This document shows positions 28,731-37,133 of a stretch of 64,000 bases of DNA, piece after piece. Each line of letters starts with the position of its first letter. The first letter of the stretch is position 1. The stretch covers positions 248,001 to 312,000 of the forward strand of contig NZ_JAMXST010000002.1 of assembly GCF_024124905.1 (NCBI RefSeq), given 5' to 3'. The position numbers were made by a program, and so were the translations under genes. The notes beneath the pieces were generated by a model, which did not search any database, was not told where the DNA came from, and saw nothing but the letters and a program-made list of their open reading frames with translations. This stretch comes from Cellulosimicrobium cellulans. GTDB lineage: Bacteria; Actinomycetota; Actinomycetes; Actinomycetales; Cellulomonadaceae.

Positions 28731-29591
28731 ATGACCGATATGCTCCCGTACCGCGACGACGCGGACGACGTCGAGGTCCCGCTGCTGGGCGGTGACGTGT
28801 CGGACGGGATCGTCCGGCGCGGCGACACGGTCCGCCGTCCGCGCGGCCCGCACAGCCCTGCCGTCGAGGCGTACCTGCTGCACCTGGAGCGCGCGGGCTT
28901 CGAGCGCGCGCCGCGGTTCCTCGGTGTCGACGACGACGGTCGGGAGGTCGTGACGTTCCTGCCGGGCGAGATGGGCGGTCGGCCGCCGCACGCGTGGGCG
29001 GCCGACGAGGACGTGCTCGTCCAGCTCGGGGAGTGGCAGCGCGACCTGCACGCGGTGTCGCGCGACGTCGTCCTGCCCGACGGCGTCGCGTGGCCCGAGC
29101 GGGTGCAGTTCCCGGAGGTGCCGGACGTGTTCGACGTGCCGGACGTCGTCGGGCACAACGACCTGACGGTCGAGAACGCGCTGTTCGTCCCGGCGGGCGA
29201 GGACCCGCAGGGTCCGCGCCGGCTCGTCGGCGTGGTCGACTTCGACCTCGCCGCGCCGACCACGCGCCTGCTCGACGTGGCGACGACCCTGCGCTACTGG
29301 GCGCCGGTGAGCGCGCCCGAGAGGCGGCCGGAGGCCCTGCGGGGCCTCGACGCGCCGCGGCGCGCGCGCATCCTCACCGAGGCGTACGGGCTGGACCGGT
29401 CGGAGCGGCTCGCGCTGCTCGACGTGCTGGCGCAGCGTTTCGCGCGGAGCTGGTACGCGATGCGGCACGCGGCGCAGACGCGGGGCGGCGGCTGGCAGCG
29501 CATGTGGGACGACGGCGTCGGGGACGCCATCCGCGAGGACGAGGCGTGGTTCGCGGCCCAGCGGGTCGACTTCGTGCACGCGCTGGGCTGA
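28731..29591 (+). CDS. Aminoglycoside-phosphotransferase-family protein
   Basis: 286-residue kinase-like (APH) protein. The N-lobe is reduced (VRRGDTVRRPRGPHSPAVEAYLLHL); the catalytic loop VVGHNDLTVENALF carries the HxD and Asn of the family and VVDFDLAAPTTRLLDVA is the DFD magnesium motif. The Asp-Leu and Arg patterns resemble uncharacterised actinobacterial phosphotransferases rather than known drug-resistance enzymes, so no resistance is implied. ATG 28731 begins 17 bases after the terminator of the preceding gene. A hairpin follows. Confidence 0.85.
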   Translation: MTDMLPYRDDADDVEVPLLGGDVSDGIVRRGDTVRRPRGPHSPAVEAYLLHLERAGFERAPRFLGVDDDGREVVTFLPGEMGGRPPHAWAADEDVLVQLGEWQRDLHAVSRDVVLPDGVAWPERVQFPEVPDVFDVPDVVGHNDLTVENALFVPAGEDPQGPRRLVGVVDFDLAAPTTRLLDVATTLRYWAPVSAPERRPEALRGLDAPRRARILTEAYGLDRSERLALLDVLAQRFARSWYAMRHAAQTRGGGWQRMWDDGVGDAIREDEAWFAAQRVDFVHALG

Positions 29592-29620
29592 GCGTGCCCC
29601 TCGCGCGGCGGGGCACGCTC
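29590..29620. terminator. Terminator hairpin
   Basis: GAGCGTGCCCC (29590-29600) pairs with GGGGCACGCTC (29610-29620), 9-base loop, overlapping the phosphotransferase stop and lying 49 bases from the end of the convergent doxX-like gene. Confidence 0.75.
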
Positions 29621-29669
29621 GTGCGCGAGTCCCGCGTGGAGCAGGCGCCGCCCATGGGCGGCACGGGGC

Positions 29670-30035
29670 TCAGAGCGCGGCGAACCGTCCCACGGCGACG
29701 AACACCGACAGGGCGAGCAGCACGACGTTCGCCGGCACGGCCTTGGCCTCGCCGAGGCGCACGTGCAGCGGGATCGCGCCGACCTGCGTGAGCGCGAGCC
29801 CGACCGCCGCGACCGGCGTGAGGACCGGCGCGACGCCGAGCGCCCAGGGCAGGATCACGCCGACGGCGCCCGCGACCTCGAGCCAGCCGATCGCACGCAC
29901 GCCCGCGGTGCGCTCCGGCGTCACCCACCGCATCTGCTCCTGGAGCACGGGGATCGGGCGCAGGGCCTTCATGAGGCCGGCGCCGAGGAAGGCGAGGGCG
30001 AGGAGACCGGAGGCGATCCACAGGGCGACGTTCAT
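29670..30035 (-). CDS. DoxX-family membrane protein
   Basis: 121 residues with four membrane helices: ALWIASGLLALAFLGAGLMK, GWLEVAGAVGVILPWALG, LTPVAAVGLALTQVGAIPLH and VPANVVLLALSVFVAVG. The pattern, with the charged loop MRWVTPERTAGVRAI, is that of DoxX-like proteins, often found next to HxlR regulators and linked to redox stress. ATG 30035. It diverges from an hxlR gene over 155 bp carrying several GGCACA palindromes, so it is probably the main target of that regulator. Confidence 0.85.
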   Translation of the reverse strand: MNVALWIASGLLALAFLGAGLMKALRPIPVLQEQMRWVTPERTAGVRAIGWLEVAGAVGVILPWALGVAPVLTPVAAVGLALTQVGAIPLHVRLGEAKAVPANVVLLALSVFVAVGRFAAL

Positions 30036-30088
30036 GCGCGAGTCCTTCGAGGGGAGGCGGCGACGGCCCAGGGCGGCCGGTCACTCTT

Positions 30089-30147
30089 TGTGCCTGGGCA
30101 CATGATGGGTAACCATGGGTGGCGCTACAAAAGGCACACCCGTGTGC
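30089..30147. promoter_or_regulatory. Repeated GGCACA operators between doxX and hxlR
   Basis: Two palindromes share the same half-site: TGTGCC-TG-GGCACA (30089-30102) and GCACAC-CC-GTGTGC (30134-30147), about four helical turns apart; a further GGCACAC lies at 30152-30158. A separate ATGG-GTAA-CCAT lies between them. Paired sites suggest cooperative binding by the HxlR dimer. Confidence 0.5.
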
Positions 30148-30190
30148 GAGAGGCACACGGAGCCGCACGCCCTGGAGACGGAGACCCCCC

Positions 30191-30631
30191 ATGACCACGA
30201 CGCCGAGCACCCACGTGCCCGTGGTGCGCGAGCTCGCGGAGCGGCACGGCATCCCGGCGGACGGCGGGTGCGCGGCGGCCGAGGCCACGAGCGAGGTGCG
30301 TTCGGTGCTCGACCGGGTCGGGGACAAGTGGAGCGTCCTCATCCTGGGCATGCTGTCGGGCGGGCCGCAGCGGTTCACCGAGCTCCTGCACGGCATCGAC
30401 GGGATCTCGCAGCGCATGCTCACGCTCAACCTGCGACAGCTCGAGCGGGACGGGCTCGTGAGTCGCACGGTGCACGCCGTCGTGCCACCGCGCGTCGACT
30501 ACGCGCTGACCGACCTCGGCGCGACCCTCCTGCCGCCTGTGCTCGCGCTCGTCGAGTGGGCGCTGGAGAACACGACCACCATCCGCGACCACCGCGACCG
30601 GTTCGACGCGCGGGGTGCCGCGGCGGGCTGA
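30191..30631 (+). CDS. HxlR-family transcriptional regulator
   Basis: 146-residue winged-helix regulator: VRSVLDRVGDKWSVLILGML, FTELLHGIDGISQRMLTLNL, LERDGLVSRTVHAVVPPRVDYALTDLG. One Cys (about residue 28) precedes the core and could be a redox switch. ATG 30191 follows GGAGAC and gives the family length; the upstream ATG 30119 would run through the operators. Divergent from doxX. Confidence 0.88.
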   Translation: MTTTPSTHVPVVRELAERHGIPADGGCAAAEATSEVRSVLDRVGDKWSVLILGMLSGGPQRFTELLHGIDGISQRMLTLNLRQLERDGLVSRTVHAVVPPRVDYALTDLGATLLPPVLALVEWALENTTTIRDHRDRFDARGAAAG

Positions 30632-30677
30632 CGCGAGCGGTCCGTCGTCGGACGCCCTCCGGTCGTCGACGCCGCGG

Positions 30678-32453
30678 TCACCCGCGGTGCAGCATCGACC
30701 GCACGCGCGACCACAGGCGCTTCACGGGACCGTCCGTCCGCACCACTGGGATCTGCGCCGTCTCGACGCCGCGCACGAGCCACGCCTCGGCGTGCGCCAT
30801 CGCGTCCGCGGTCGACTCGCCGAGCACGGGTCGAGCCGGGTACACCGCGATCCGCTCGTGCAGGCGCACGTCGATGACGTGCTCGAACTTCTCCGCCAGG
30901 TCCGGGTCCACGCCGCTCACGTACAGCCGCCCGCCGCGCTCGCCGAGCCGGTCGGCGTAGTGCGCGAGCACGGTGAACGCGGTCGCGCCGAGGCTCGCCC
31001 GGCCGCGCAGGCGCAGCACGACGACGGCGTCGTGGGCGTGCGCGGGCTCCGGGAGCGCGGCCTCGAGCGAGCGGGCACCGGCGTAGAACAGGCTGCCGTA
31101 GACGTCGAGCACCGTGACCGTCGCGTCGTCGAGCCGCCGCGGCGCGGGCTCCTCGCGGTAGCGCCCGTCCTCGAGGGGGACGAGGCGGACGATCCGCAGG
31201 TCCTGCGACTCCCGGTTCGCCTGGAGGAGGATCGAGAGCGCGGCGCCGATCCCCACCGCGGCCGCGACCGGCAGGAGGAGCGTGGCGAGGAACGTCGTCG
31301 CCATCGCGACCTGGGACTGGCTGCCCGTGCGCCACGCGGTGGCCATGGCCGAGAGCCGGATCGACCCGACCGACGCGACGGCGAGCAGCGCCGCGAGCGT
31401 CGCCGACGGGACGGCCCCGACCGGCCCGGACAGCGCGACGAGGACGACGAGCACCCAGACGCCCGACATGATCCCCGCCCAGCGGTCGCGCGCCCCCGCG
31501 GCGGTGCTGATCGCCGTCTGGCCGACCGAGCCGCCGACCGGGATCCCGCGGAAGAACCCCACCGCGAGGTTGGCGACGCCCTGACCGACGAAGTTGCGGT
31601 TCGGGTCGGCGCGACGCCCGCCGGGGTTCGGGACGGACTCCGCGACCCCCGCGCCCTGGACGAGCACGATCGCCGCCACCGCGAGCGCCCCCACGGCGAC
31701 GTCGACCGACACGAGCCCCAGGTCGGGCAGCGCGAGGGACGGCAGGCCGGCAGGGATCTCGCCCGCGTCCCCGACGAGCTGGACGGACGTCGCCCCGAGG
31801 GCCCACACCGCGACGGCGGAGACCACCAGCGCCACGACCGCGGCGTACGGGGCGACCCGCGTCCGGCCGAGGGCGAGGAGCAGGACGACCGACCCCAGAC
31901 CCACGACGAGCGTCGGCAGGTCCCACGTCCCGGGAGACCGGAGCACCTGGTACGCCTGGCCGACGGCGAGCGACGCGGTCGGGTCGGCCCCGGTGAGGTC
32001 GTCGAGCTGGCCGAGCAGGATGTTGACGGAGACGCCGGTGAGGAACCCCGTCATCACGGAGTGCGACACGAAGCCGGTGAGACGACCGAGGCCCACGAGC
32101 CCCGCGACGATCATGACCGCCCCGGCGAGCGTCGTGAGGAGGATGAGCGCCGCGAGCCGGTCCTCGCCGGCGACCCCCGCGAGCGCCGAGCCGGCGGCGA
32201 GGGCGGCGGCGCTCGTCGTCGTGACGATCATGAGCCGCGAGTCGACGGTGAGACCGCCCGCGATGCGGCCGATCGCCGTCGCGTACAGGCCGTGGATCGG
32301 GTTGACGCCGACGAGCGTCGCGGTCGCCATGCCGTCGGGGACGCCGCCGACGGCGCCCGGCACGCCGGCCCCGGCCGAGCGCCAGAACGTCCCCGGGGCG
32401 GGCCGGACGCCGTCCCACCAGGCGCGGACGGCCCGCACCGGCCGCGGGCTCAT
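30678..32453 (-). CDS. SulP-family anion transporter with STAS domain
   Basis: 591-residue SLC26/SulP protein. The N-terminus has the family pattern GVPGAVGGVPDGMATATLVGVNPIHGLYATAIG; about eleven to twelve hydrophobic segments follow to residue 400, including FVSHSVMTGFLTGVSVNILLGQ and GQGVANLAVGFFRGIPVGGSVGQTAIST, and the C-terminal STAS domain covers about 440-560 (VTVLDVYGSLFYAGARSLEAAL). Substrate may be sulfate, bicarbonate or another anion. ATG 32453. It converges on the hxlR gene 47 bases away. Confidence 0.9.
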   Translation of the reverse strand: MSPRPVRAVRAWWDGVRPAPGTFWRSAGAGVPGAVGGVPDGMATATLVGVNPIHGLYATAIGRIAGGLTVDSRLMIVTTTSAAALAAGSALAGVAGEDRLAALILLTTLAGAVMIVAGLVGLGRLTGFVSHSVMTGFLTGVSVNILLGQLDDLTGADPTASLAVGQAYQVLRSPGTWDLPTLVVGLGSVVLLLALGRTRVAPYAAVVALVVSAVAVWALGATSVQLVGDAGEIPAGLPSLALPDLGLVSVDVAVGALAVAAIVLVQGAGVAESVPNPGGRRADPNRNFVGQGVANLAVGFFRGIPVGGSVGQTAISTAAGARDRWAGIMSGVWVLVVLVALSGPVGAVPSATLAALLAVASVGSIRLSAMATAWRTGSQSQVAMATTFLATLLLPVAAAVGIGAALSILLQANRESQDLRIVRLVPLEDGRYREEPAPRRLDDATVTVLDVYGSLFYAGARSLEAALPEPAHAHDAVVVLRLRGRASLGATAFTVLAHYADRLGERGGRLYVSGVDPDLAEKFEHVIDVRLHERIAVYPARPVLGESTADAMAHAEAWLVRGVETAQIPVVRTDGPVKRLWSRVRSMLHRG

Positions 32454-32545
32454 CGGGTCTCCCACGGGTGCGCCATGGGGAGACTCTGGCACGGCAGAGG
32501 CAGGGCGACCACAGCAACGCCGCGGCGCCCGCGCCCCGGTGGCGG

Positions 32546-33451
32546 TCAGCTCGCGAGCGGGTCGTCCGCCGTGAGGTACCAGGGCTCGTAGCCCTCGAGC
32601 GAGAGCGTCCACAGCCCGGCGGCGCCCGCCGGGACCGCGAGGCAGACGTTGCCCGACACGGTGTCGTCGGTGCCGATGATGCCCGTGCCGACGAGCGGGT
32701 CGGGCACCGCGCCGCACTGGCCGTCGGCGACGACGCCGTCGTCGCCGACGAAGCCGAGGTCGACCGCGCCCGACGCGGTGACCTGGGAGCTCGGGCCGAA
32801 GTAGGTCGCGGTGACCGGCACGATCCAGTACTCCGTGCCCTCCGGCGGCGCGGCGTTGACGTCGCTGTGCGCGAGGACCTCGGCGGTCGCCTCGTACGGT
32901 GGGTCGAGCAGGACCTCCCACTCCTCCCCGCCGATGGTGTAGCCGTCGAAGAACCACGGGTCGTCGGGCGTGCCGGAGCCCTCCCACTCGCCCTCGGGCC
33001 AGTCCTCGTCCGACCAGTCCTCGTCCGACCACTCGTCGGTCGGCGCGGTGTACCACGCGGCGATCTGCCCGCCCGCGTCGCTCGCCACACCGGCCGCGAA
33101 GCCGACCCCTCCGCCCACGGCGAGGCACGCCGCGCCGACGATCAGCCCGACGGCGGTGCGCGACAGCCCGCGGCGCGCGGCCGCGGGGGGCGGGGCGGGG
33201 AGCCCGGCGACGGGGTACGTCGGGCCCGTGCCCGGGGCGCCCGACGGGACGGGGCCGTAGCCGGGTACGGGACCGTGCCCGGGAGGGGGTTGCAGGGGAG
33301 GAGTGTGCGCGAGAGGAGAGGGTCCGGGGGCGGGCGGGGCGCTCGCGGACCCGGGCACCGGGACCGGTGGCAGCGGCGTCCCGGGCGCCGGCGGGGGTGG
33401 ACCGGACGGGCCCGACGTCGACTGGTTCGGCGGCGCGAAGGGGTTGCTCAT
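32546..33451 (-). CDS. Membrane-anchored extracytoplasmic protein, function unknown
   Basis: 301 residues. A Pro/Gly-rich cytoplasmic N-terminus of about 95 residues (SNPFAPPNQSTSGPSGPPPP onward) precedes one membrane helix AVGLIVGAACLAVGGGVGFAAG, then an acidic linker with tandem WSDEDWSDEDW and a beta-rich domain (about 160-300) with two Cys (GQCGAV and GNVCLAV) that could form a disulfide outside the cell; its shape resembles DUF4352-type immunoglobulin-like domains. Proline-rich N-termini of this style are common in actinobacterial anchored proteins. ATG 33451. No functional clue from neighbours. Confidence 0.7.
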   Translation of the reverse strand: MSNPFAPPNQSTSGPSGPPPPAPGTPLPPVPVPGSASAPPAPGPSPLAHTPPLQPPPGHGPVPGYGPVPSGAPGTGPTYPVAGLPAPPPAAARRGLSRTAVGLIVGAACLAVGGGVGFAAGVASDAGGQIAAWYTAPTDEWSDEDWSDEDWPEGEWEGSGTPDDPWFFDGYTIGGEEWEVLLDPPYEATAEVLAHSDVNAAPPEGTEYWIVPVTATYFGPSSQVTASGAVDLGFVGDDGVVADGQCGAVPDPLVGTGIIGTDDTVSGNVCLAVPAGAAGLWTLSLEGYEPWYLTADDPLAS

Positions 33452-33594
33452 GGTGCTCCGGGCTCGTGCGGGCGAGCGCCCGGACGACGGGTGTGTCGCC
33501 GCGCGTGGCCGGATGCTCCCACACCGCGACCTCCCCGCGCCACCACGTGACCCGGGGGCCCCACGGCCGACCACGCCGCCGCTCGCCCCCGAGA

Positions 33595-33639
33595 ACGACC
33601 TTGGTGTCGTTATCGCGCGGATAACGACACCAAGGTCGT
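33595..33639. terminator. 20-bp perfect hairpin, terminator of aceB
   Basis: Perfect 20-bp stem 33595-33614/33620-33639 (core CCTTGGTGTCGTTATC), 5-base loop GCGCG, 18 bases after the aceB stop. The flanks are CCGAGA on the left and GTTCGGCGG on the right, the cap seen in the other long hairpins of the window. Confidence 0.85.
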
Positions 33640-33656
33640 GTTCGGCGGAGCCCGAG

Positions 33657-35426
33657 TTACGGCTGGTCGGGGTCCGAGCCCACCAGGAACTGCGAGTACG
33701 CACCGATGGTGAGGAACGTCGGGAAGTCCTCGGCCAGCGCGACGGCGCGGAAGACGTTCGCCGCGTCGTCGATGCGGTTGCCCGGGGTGCGCGGCAGGTC
33801 GTCGACGATCTCGGCGAGGAGCGCCTCGACGCGGTCGCGCGTGATCGGCACGCCGTTCTCCGTGCGCGTGCCCGACGCGATCCACTGCCACACCTGCGAC
33901 CGCGAGATCTCGGCCGTCGCGGCGTCCTCCATGAGGTGGTCGATCGCGGCGGCGCCGACGCCCCGCAGCCACGACTCGAGGTAGCGCACCCCGACCGACA
34001 CGTTGGACCGCAGGCCCGCGGCGGTCACCGTCGCCCCGGCGCGTCGTGCCGAGCCGATGTCGAGCAGCTCGTGCTGACCCACCTCGACGTCGTCCCGCAG
34101 GCGGGACACCTGGTGCGGCCGGTCGCCCAGCACGGCGTCGAACTCGGCACGCGCGACCTCGATGAGGTCGGGGTGCGCGACCCACGTGCCGTCGAACCCG
34201 TCCGTCGCCTCGCGGCGCTTGTCGGCGCGCACCTGCTCGAACGCGCGCTCGGTGACGTCGGGCCGGCGTCGGTCGGGGATGAACGCGCTCATGCCGCCGA
34301 TCGCGTGCGCGCCGCGCTTGTGGCACGTCGCGACGAGCAGCTCGGTGTACGCCCGCATGAACGGGGCGGTCATGGTGACCTGCGCGCGGTCGGGCAGCAC
34401 GTACGAGTCGCCGCGCGTGCGGAACGCCTTGATGACGGAGAACAGGTAGTCCCACCGCCCGGCGTTGAGCCCCGCGCAGTGCTCGCGCAGCTCGTGGAGG
34501 ATCTCCTCCATCTCGAACGCCGCGGGCAGGGTCTCGATGAGCACCGTGGCGCGGATCGTGCCCTGCGGCAGCCCCAGGTACTCCTGGGCGAGCACGAACA
34601 CGTCGTTCCACAGCCGCGCCTCGCGGTAGCCCTCGAGCTTGGGCAGGTAGAAGTACGGTCCGCGACCGCGCTCGACGAGCTCGCGGGCGTTGTGGAACGC
34701 GTAGAGCCCGAAGTCCACGAGCGACGCCGACGCCGACACGCTGACCCCGGCCCGGTCGACGTACCGCATGTGCTTCTCGATGAGGTGCCACCCGCGCGGG
34801 CGGAACACGATCGTCGGGAGGTCGGTGAGCGTCGTCGAGCGCAGGCGGTACTCCTTGCGGTGGTCGCCCGCGCCGGTCGTGTGCGTCAGCGTCCCGCGGA
34901 TCGCGTCGTGCAGCGCGAGCTGGCCCTCGACGACGTTGCGCCACGTGGGGCTGGAGGCGTCCTCGGCGTCGGCGAGCCACACCTTCGCGCCCGAGTTGAG
35001 CGCGTTGATCGTCATCTTGGGGTCGGTCGGGCCGGTGATCTCGACGCGTCGGTCCTCGAGCCCCGGCGCGCCGTCCGAGCCCGCGACGCGCCACGACGGG
35101 TCGTCGCGCACGGGCCGCGTCGCGGCGCGGAAGTCGGGGTCGATCCCGTCCGCGACGTCCTGACGGCGCTGCTGGCGGTCCATGAGGAGCTCGTGGCGGC
35201 GGGCCACGAACCGGTCGTGCAGCAGCGTGAGGAAGTCGAGCGCCTCGGGCGTGAGGATCTCGCGGTAGCGCTCGCCCAGCGTCCCGGTGACGCGCAGCGT
35301 GCCGGTGACGCGGAAGGCCCCCGACGGCGTCGGCGCGCCCGGGCGCTCGGCGTGCGGGCCGCCGTCGGGCCCGGTCCCGGACGGACCGGAGGCCGGGGGA
35401 GAGGTGGTCGTGGTGAGGGTGCTCAT
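33657..35426 (-). CDS. aceB: Malate synthase A
   Basis: 589-residue malate synthase of the A type, condensing glyoxylate with acetyl-CoA in the glyoxylate shunt. Visible: VEITGPTDPKMTINALNSGAKVWLADAEDASSPTW (start of the TIM-barrel), TIRATVLIETLPAAFEMEEI with the catalytic Glu, WDYLFSVIKAFRTRGDSYVLPDR, and near the C-terminus MEDAATAEISRSQVWQWI. The N-terminal 45 residues are Thr/Pro/Gly-rich and outside the family. ATG 35426. It follows aceA on the same strand, separated by a 135-bp gap that is mostly a 21-base repeat hairpin. Confidence 0.96.
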   Translation of the reverse strand: MSTLTTTTSPPASGPSGTGPDGGPHAERPGAPTPSGAFRVTGTLRVTGTLGERYREILTPEALDFLTLLHDRFVARRHELLMDRQQRRQDVADGIDPDFRAATRPVRDDPSWRVAGSDGAPGLEDRRVEITGPTDPKMTINALNSGAKVWLADAEDASSPTWRNVVEGQLALHDAIRGTLTHTTGAGDHRKEYRLRSTTLTDLPTIVFRPRGWHLIEKHMRYVDRAGVSVSASASLVDFGLYAFHNARELVERGRGPYFYLPKLEGYREARLWNDVFVLAQEYLGLPQGTIRATVLIETLPAAFEMEEILHELREHCAGLNAGRWDYLFSVIKAFRTRGDSYVLPDRAQVTMTAPFMRAYTELLVATCHKRGAHAIGGMSAFIPDRRRPDVTERAFEQVRADKRREATDGFDGTWVAHPDLIEVARAEFDAVLGDRPHQVSRLRDDVEVGQHELLDIGSARRAGATVTAAGLRSNVSVGVRYLESWLRGVGAAAIDHLMEDAATAEISRSQVWQWIASGTRTENGVPITRDRVEALLAEIVDDLPRTPGNRIDDAANVFRAVALAEDFPTFLTIGAYSQFLVGSDPDQP

Positions 35427-35447
35427 GGCGTGCTCCGAAGGTCGATG

Positions 35448-35554
35448 TCGCGAGGTAGAGCTCTGGTAGGCCGAGGTAGAGCCCTGGTCCCGCGAGGTAG
35501 AGGCCTGGGCATGACCAGGCCTCTACCTCGCGGGACCGGGCCTCTACCTCGCGA
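35448..35554. repeat. Five 21-base repeat units forming a 23-bp hairpin between aceA and aceB
   Basis: Three units in one orientation (35448-35468, 35469-35489, 35490-35510) and two inverted (35513-35533, 35534-35554). The junction folds into a perfect 23-bp stem, 35486-35508 with 35515-35537, and a 6-base loop. It lies between two co-directional genes that work together, so it may act as an attenuator or mRNA stabiliser, lowering aceB relative to aceA. The same unit occurs at 5799, 58269 and 58996. Confidence 0.9.
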
Positions 35555-35561
35555 GAAAGGG

Positions 35562-36968
35562 TTAGTGGAACTGGGCGGTCTCGGTGGACCCGGCGAGCGC
35601 GAGGGTGGCGGCGTCGGGGTTGAGAGCCGTGGCGACCCGGTCGAAGTAGCCGGTGCCGACCTCCCGCTGGTGGCGGGTGGCGGTGTAGCCGTCGGCCTCG
35701 GAGGCGAACTCGGCCTCCTGCAGCTCTACGTAGGCGGACATCGCGCGCTCGTTGTAGCCGCGCGCGAGCTCGAACATGGAGTGCGAGACGGCGTGGAAGC
35801 CGGCCAGCGTGATGAACTGGAACGCGTAGCCCATGGCGGCGAGCTCCTTCTGGAAGCTCGCGATCTGCGCGTCGTCGAGGTGCTTCTTCCAGTTGAACGA
35901 CGGCGAGCAGTTGTAGGCGAGCTTCTTGTCCGGGTGCTGCGCGTGGATCGTCTCGGCGAACGTGCGCGCGAGCTCGAGGTCGGGCTCGCCCGTCTCGACC
36001 CAGATGAGGTCGGAGTACGGCGCGTACGCGAGGCCCCGCGCGACGACCGCGTCGAGCCCCGGGCGCACCCGGTAGAAGCCCTCGGACGTGCGCTCGCCCG
36101 TGAGGAACGGGCGGTCGCGCTCGTCGACGTCGGACGTGAGCAGGTCCGCGGCGAGCGAGTCGGTGCGGGCGATGATGACCGACGGCACGCCCGCGACGTC
36201 GGCCGCGAGGCGCGCGGCGTTGAGCGTGCGGATGTGCTGGCTCGTGGGGACCAGCACCTTGCCGCCGAGGTGGCCGCACTTCTTCTCCGACGCGAGCTGG
36301 TCCTCCCAGTGCACGCCCGCGGCGCCCGCGGCGATCATCGAGTGCATGAGCTCGTACGCGTTGAGCGGGCCGCCGAACCCGGCCTCGGCGTCGGCCACGA
36401 CCGGGGCGAGCCAGTCGCGGCTCGGCGCACCGGACTCCGCCGTCTCGATCTGGTCCGCGCGCAGGAGCGCGTTGTTGATGCGGCGCACGACGGCGGGCAC
36501 GGAGTTGGCGGGGTAGAGCGACTGGTCGGGGTACGTCTGGCCGGACAGGTTGGCGTCGGCCGCGACCTGCCACCCGGACAGGTAGATGGCCTGGAGGCCC
36601 GCGCGCACCTGCTGCACGGCCTGGTTGCCGGTGAACGCGCCGAGCGCGGCGACCCACTCCTCGGTGTGGACGAGGTCCCACAGCTTCTCGGCGCCGCGAC
36701 GGGCCAGCGTGTGCTCCTCGCGCACCGAGCCGCGGAGCGCGACCACGTCCTCCGCGGTGTAGTCGCGCTGGAGGCCGGCCCAGCGGGGGTCGGTCGCCCA
36801 CTGCTCGGCGATCTCGGCCGCGGTCTGGGTCTGGTCGCCGGGCCGGGAGCCGGAGCGGTCCGGGGTGCGGCCCGCGACGTCCGCCGTCGTCGCGACGGCG
36901 CCGAGCGGACGGGCGCCGCCCGCGTACTCGGACGGGGAGCGGCGGCTGACGATGGTGGGCCTGTTCAC
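35562..36968 (-). CDS. aceA: Isocitrate lyase
   Basis: 468-residue isocitrate lyase, which cleaves isocitrate to glyoxylate and succinate. The catalytic KKCGH motif is at residues 229-233 with Cys231 as the active thiol; [39 protein letters not shown] and [14 protein letters not shown] are family hallmarks. The N-terminal 40 residues are a little longer than usual. GTG 36968 follows AGGAGG. Its promoter faces the divergent ramB gene; expression should rise on acetate or fatty acids. Confidence 0.96.
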   Translation of the reverse strand: MNRPTIVSRRSPSEYAGGARPLGAVATTADVAGRTPDRSGSRPGDQTQTAAEIAEQWATDPRWAGLQRDYTAEDVVALRGSVREEHTLARRGAEKLWDLVHTEEWVAALGAFTGNQAVQQVRAGLQAIYLSGWQVAADANLSGQTYPDQSLYPANSVPAVVRRINNALLRADQIETAESGAPSRDWLAPVVADAEAGFGGPLNAYELMHSMIAAGAAGVHWEDQLASEKKCGHLGGKVLVPTSQHIRTLNAARLAADVAGVPSVIIARTDSLAADLLTSDVDERDRPFLTGERTSEGFYRVRPGLDAVVARGLAYAPYSDLIWVETGEPDLELARTFAETIHAQHPDKKLAYNCSPSFNWKKHLDDAQIASFQKELAAMGYAFQFITLAGFHAVSHSMFELARGYNERAMSAYVELQEAEFASEADGYTATRHQREVGTGYFDRVATALNPDAATLALAGSTETAQFH

Positions 36969-37133
36969 GGGTGCCTCCTGGTGGTGCGCCGGTCCGCGCT
37001 GCGCGGACCGGACGGGCCGGTCGGTGGACCTCGGCGAGGTCCGTGCTTCGACCTTCCTCCCGCTGACAACCCCGTCTCAAGCCAGATCGAGCGAAAGAAT
37101 CGCACTTCTTCTCTTGTGCGGAAGGAGTGGCGC

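Noticed and set aside
28731-29591. Phosphotransferase as an antibiotic-resistance gene
   Set aside because: Only the general kinase fold motifs match; nothing ties it to known resistance enzymes and there is no mobile context.
33303-37133. N-terminal extension of the ramB frame by about 1280 residues
   Set aside because: It is antisense to aceA and aceB; the real start is GTG 37134 six bases after GGAAGGAG.
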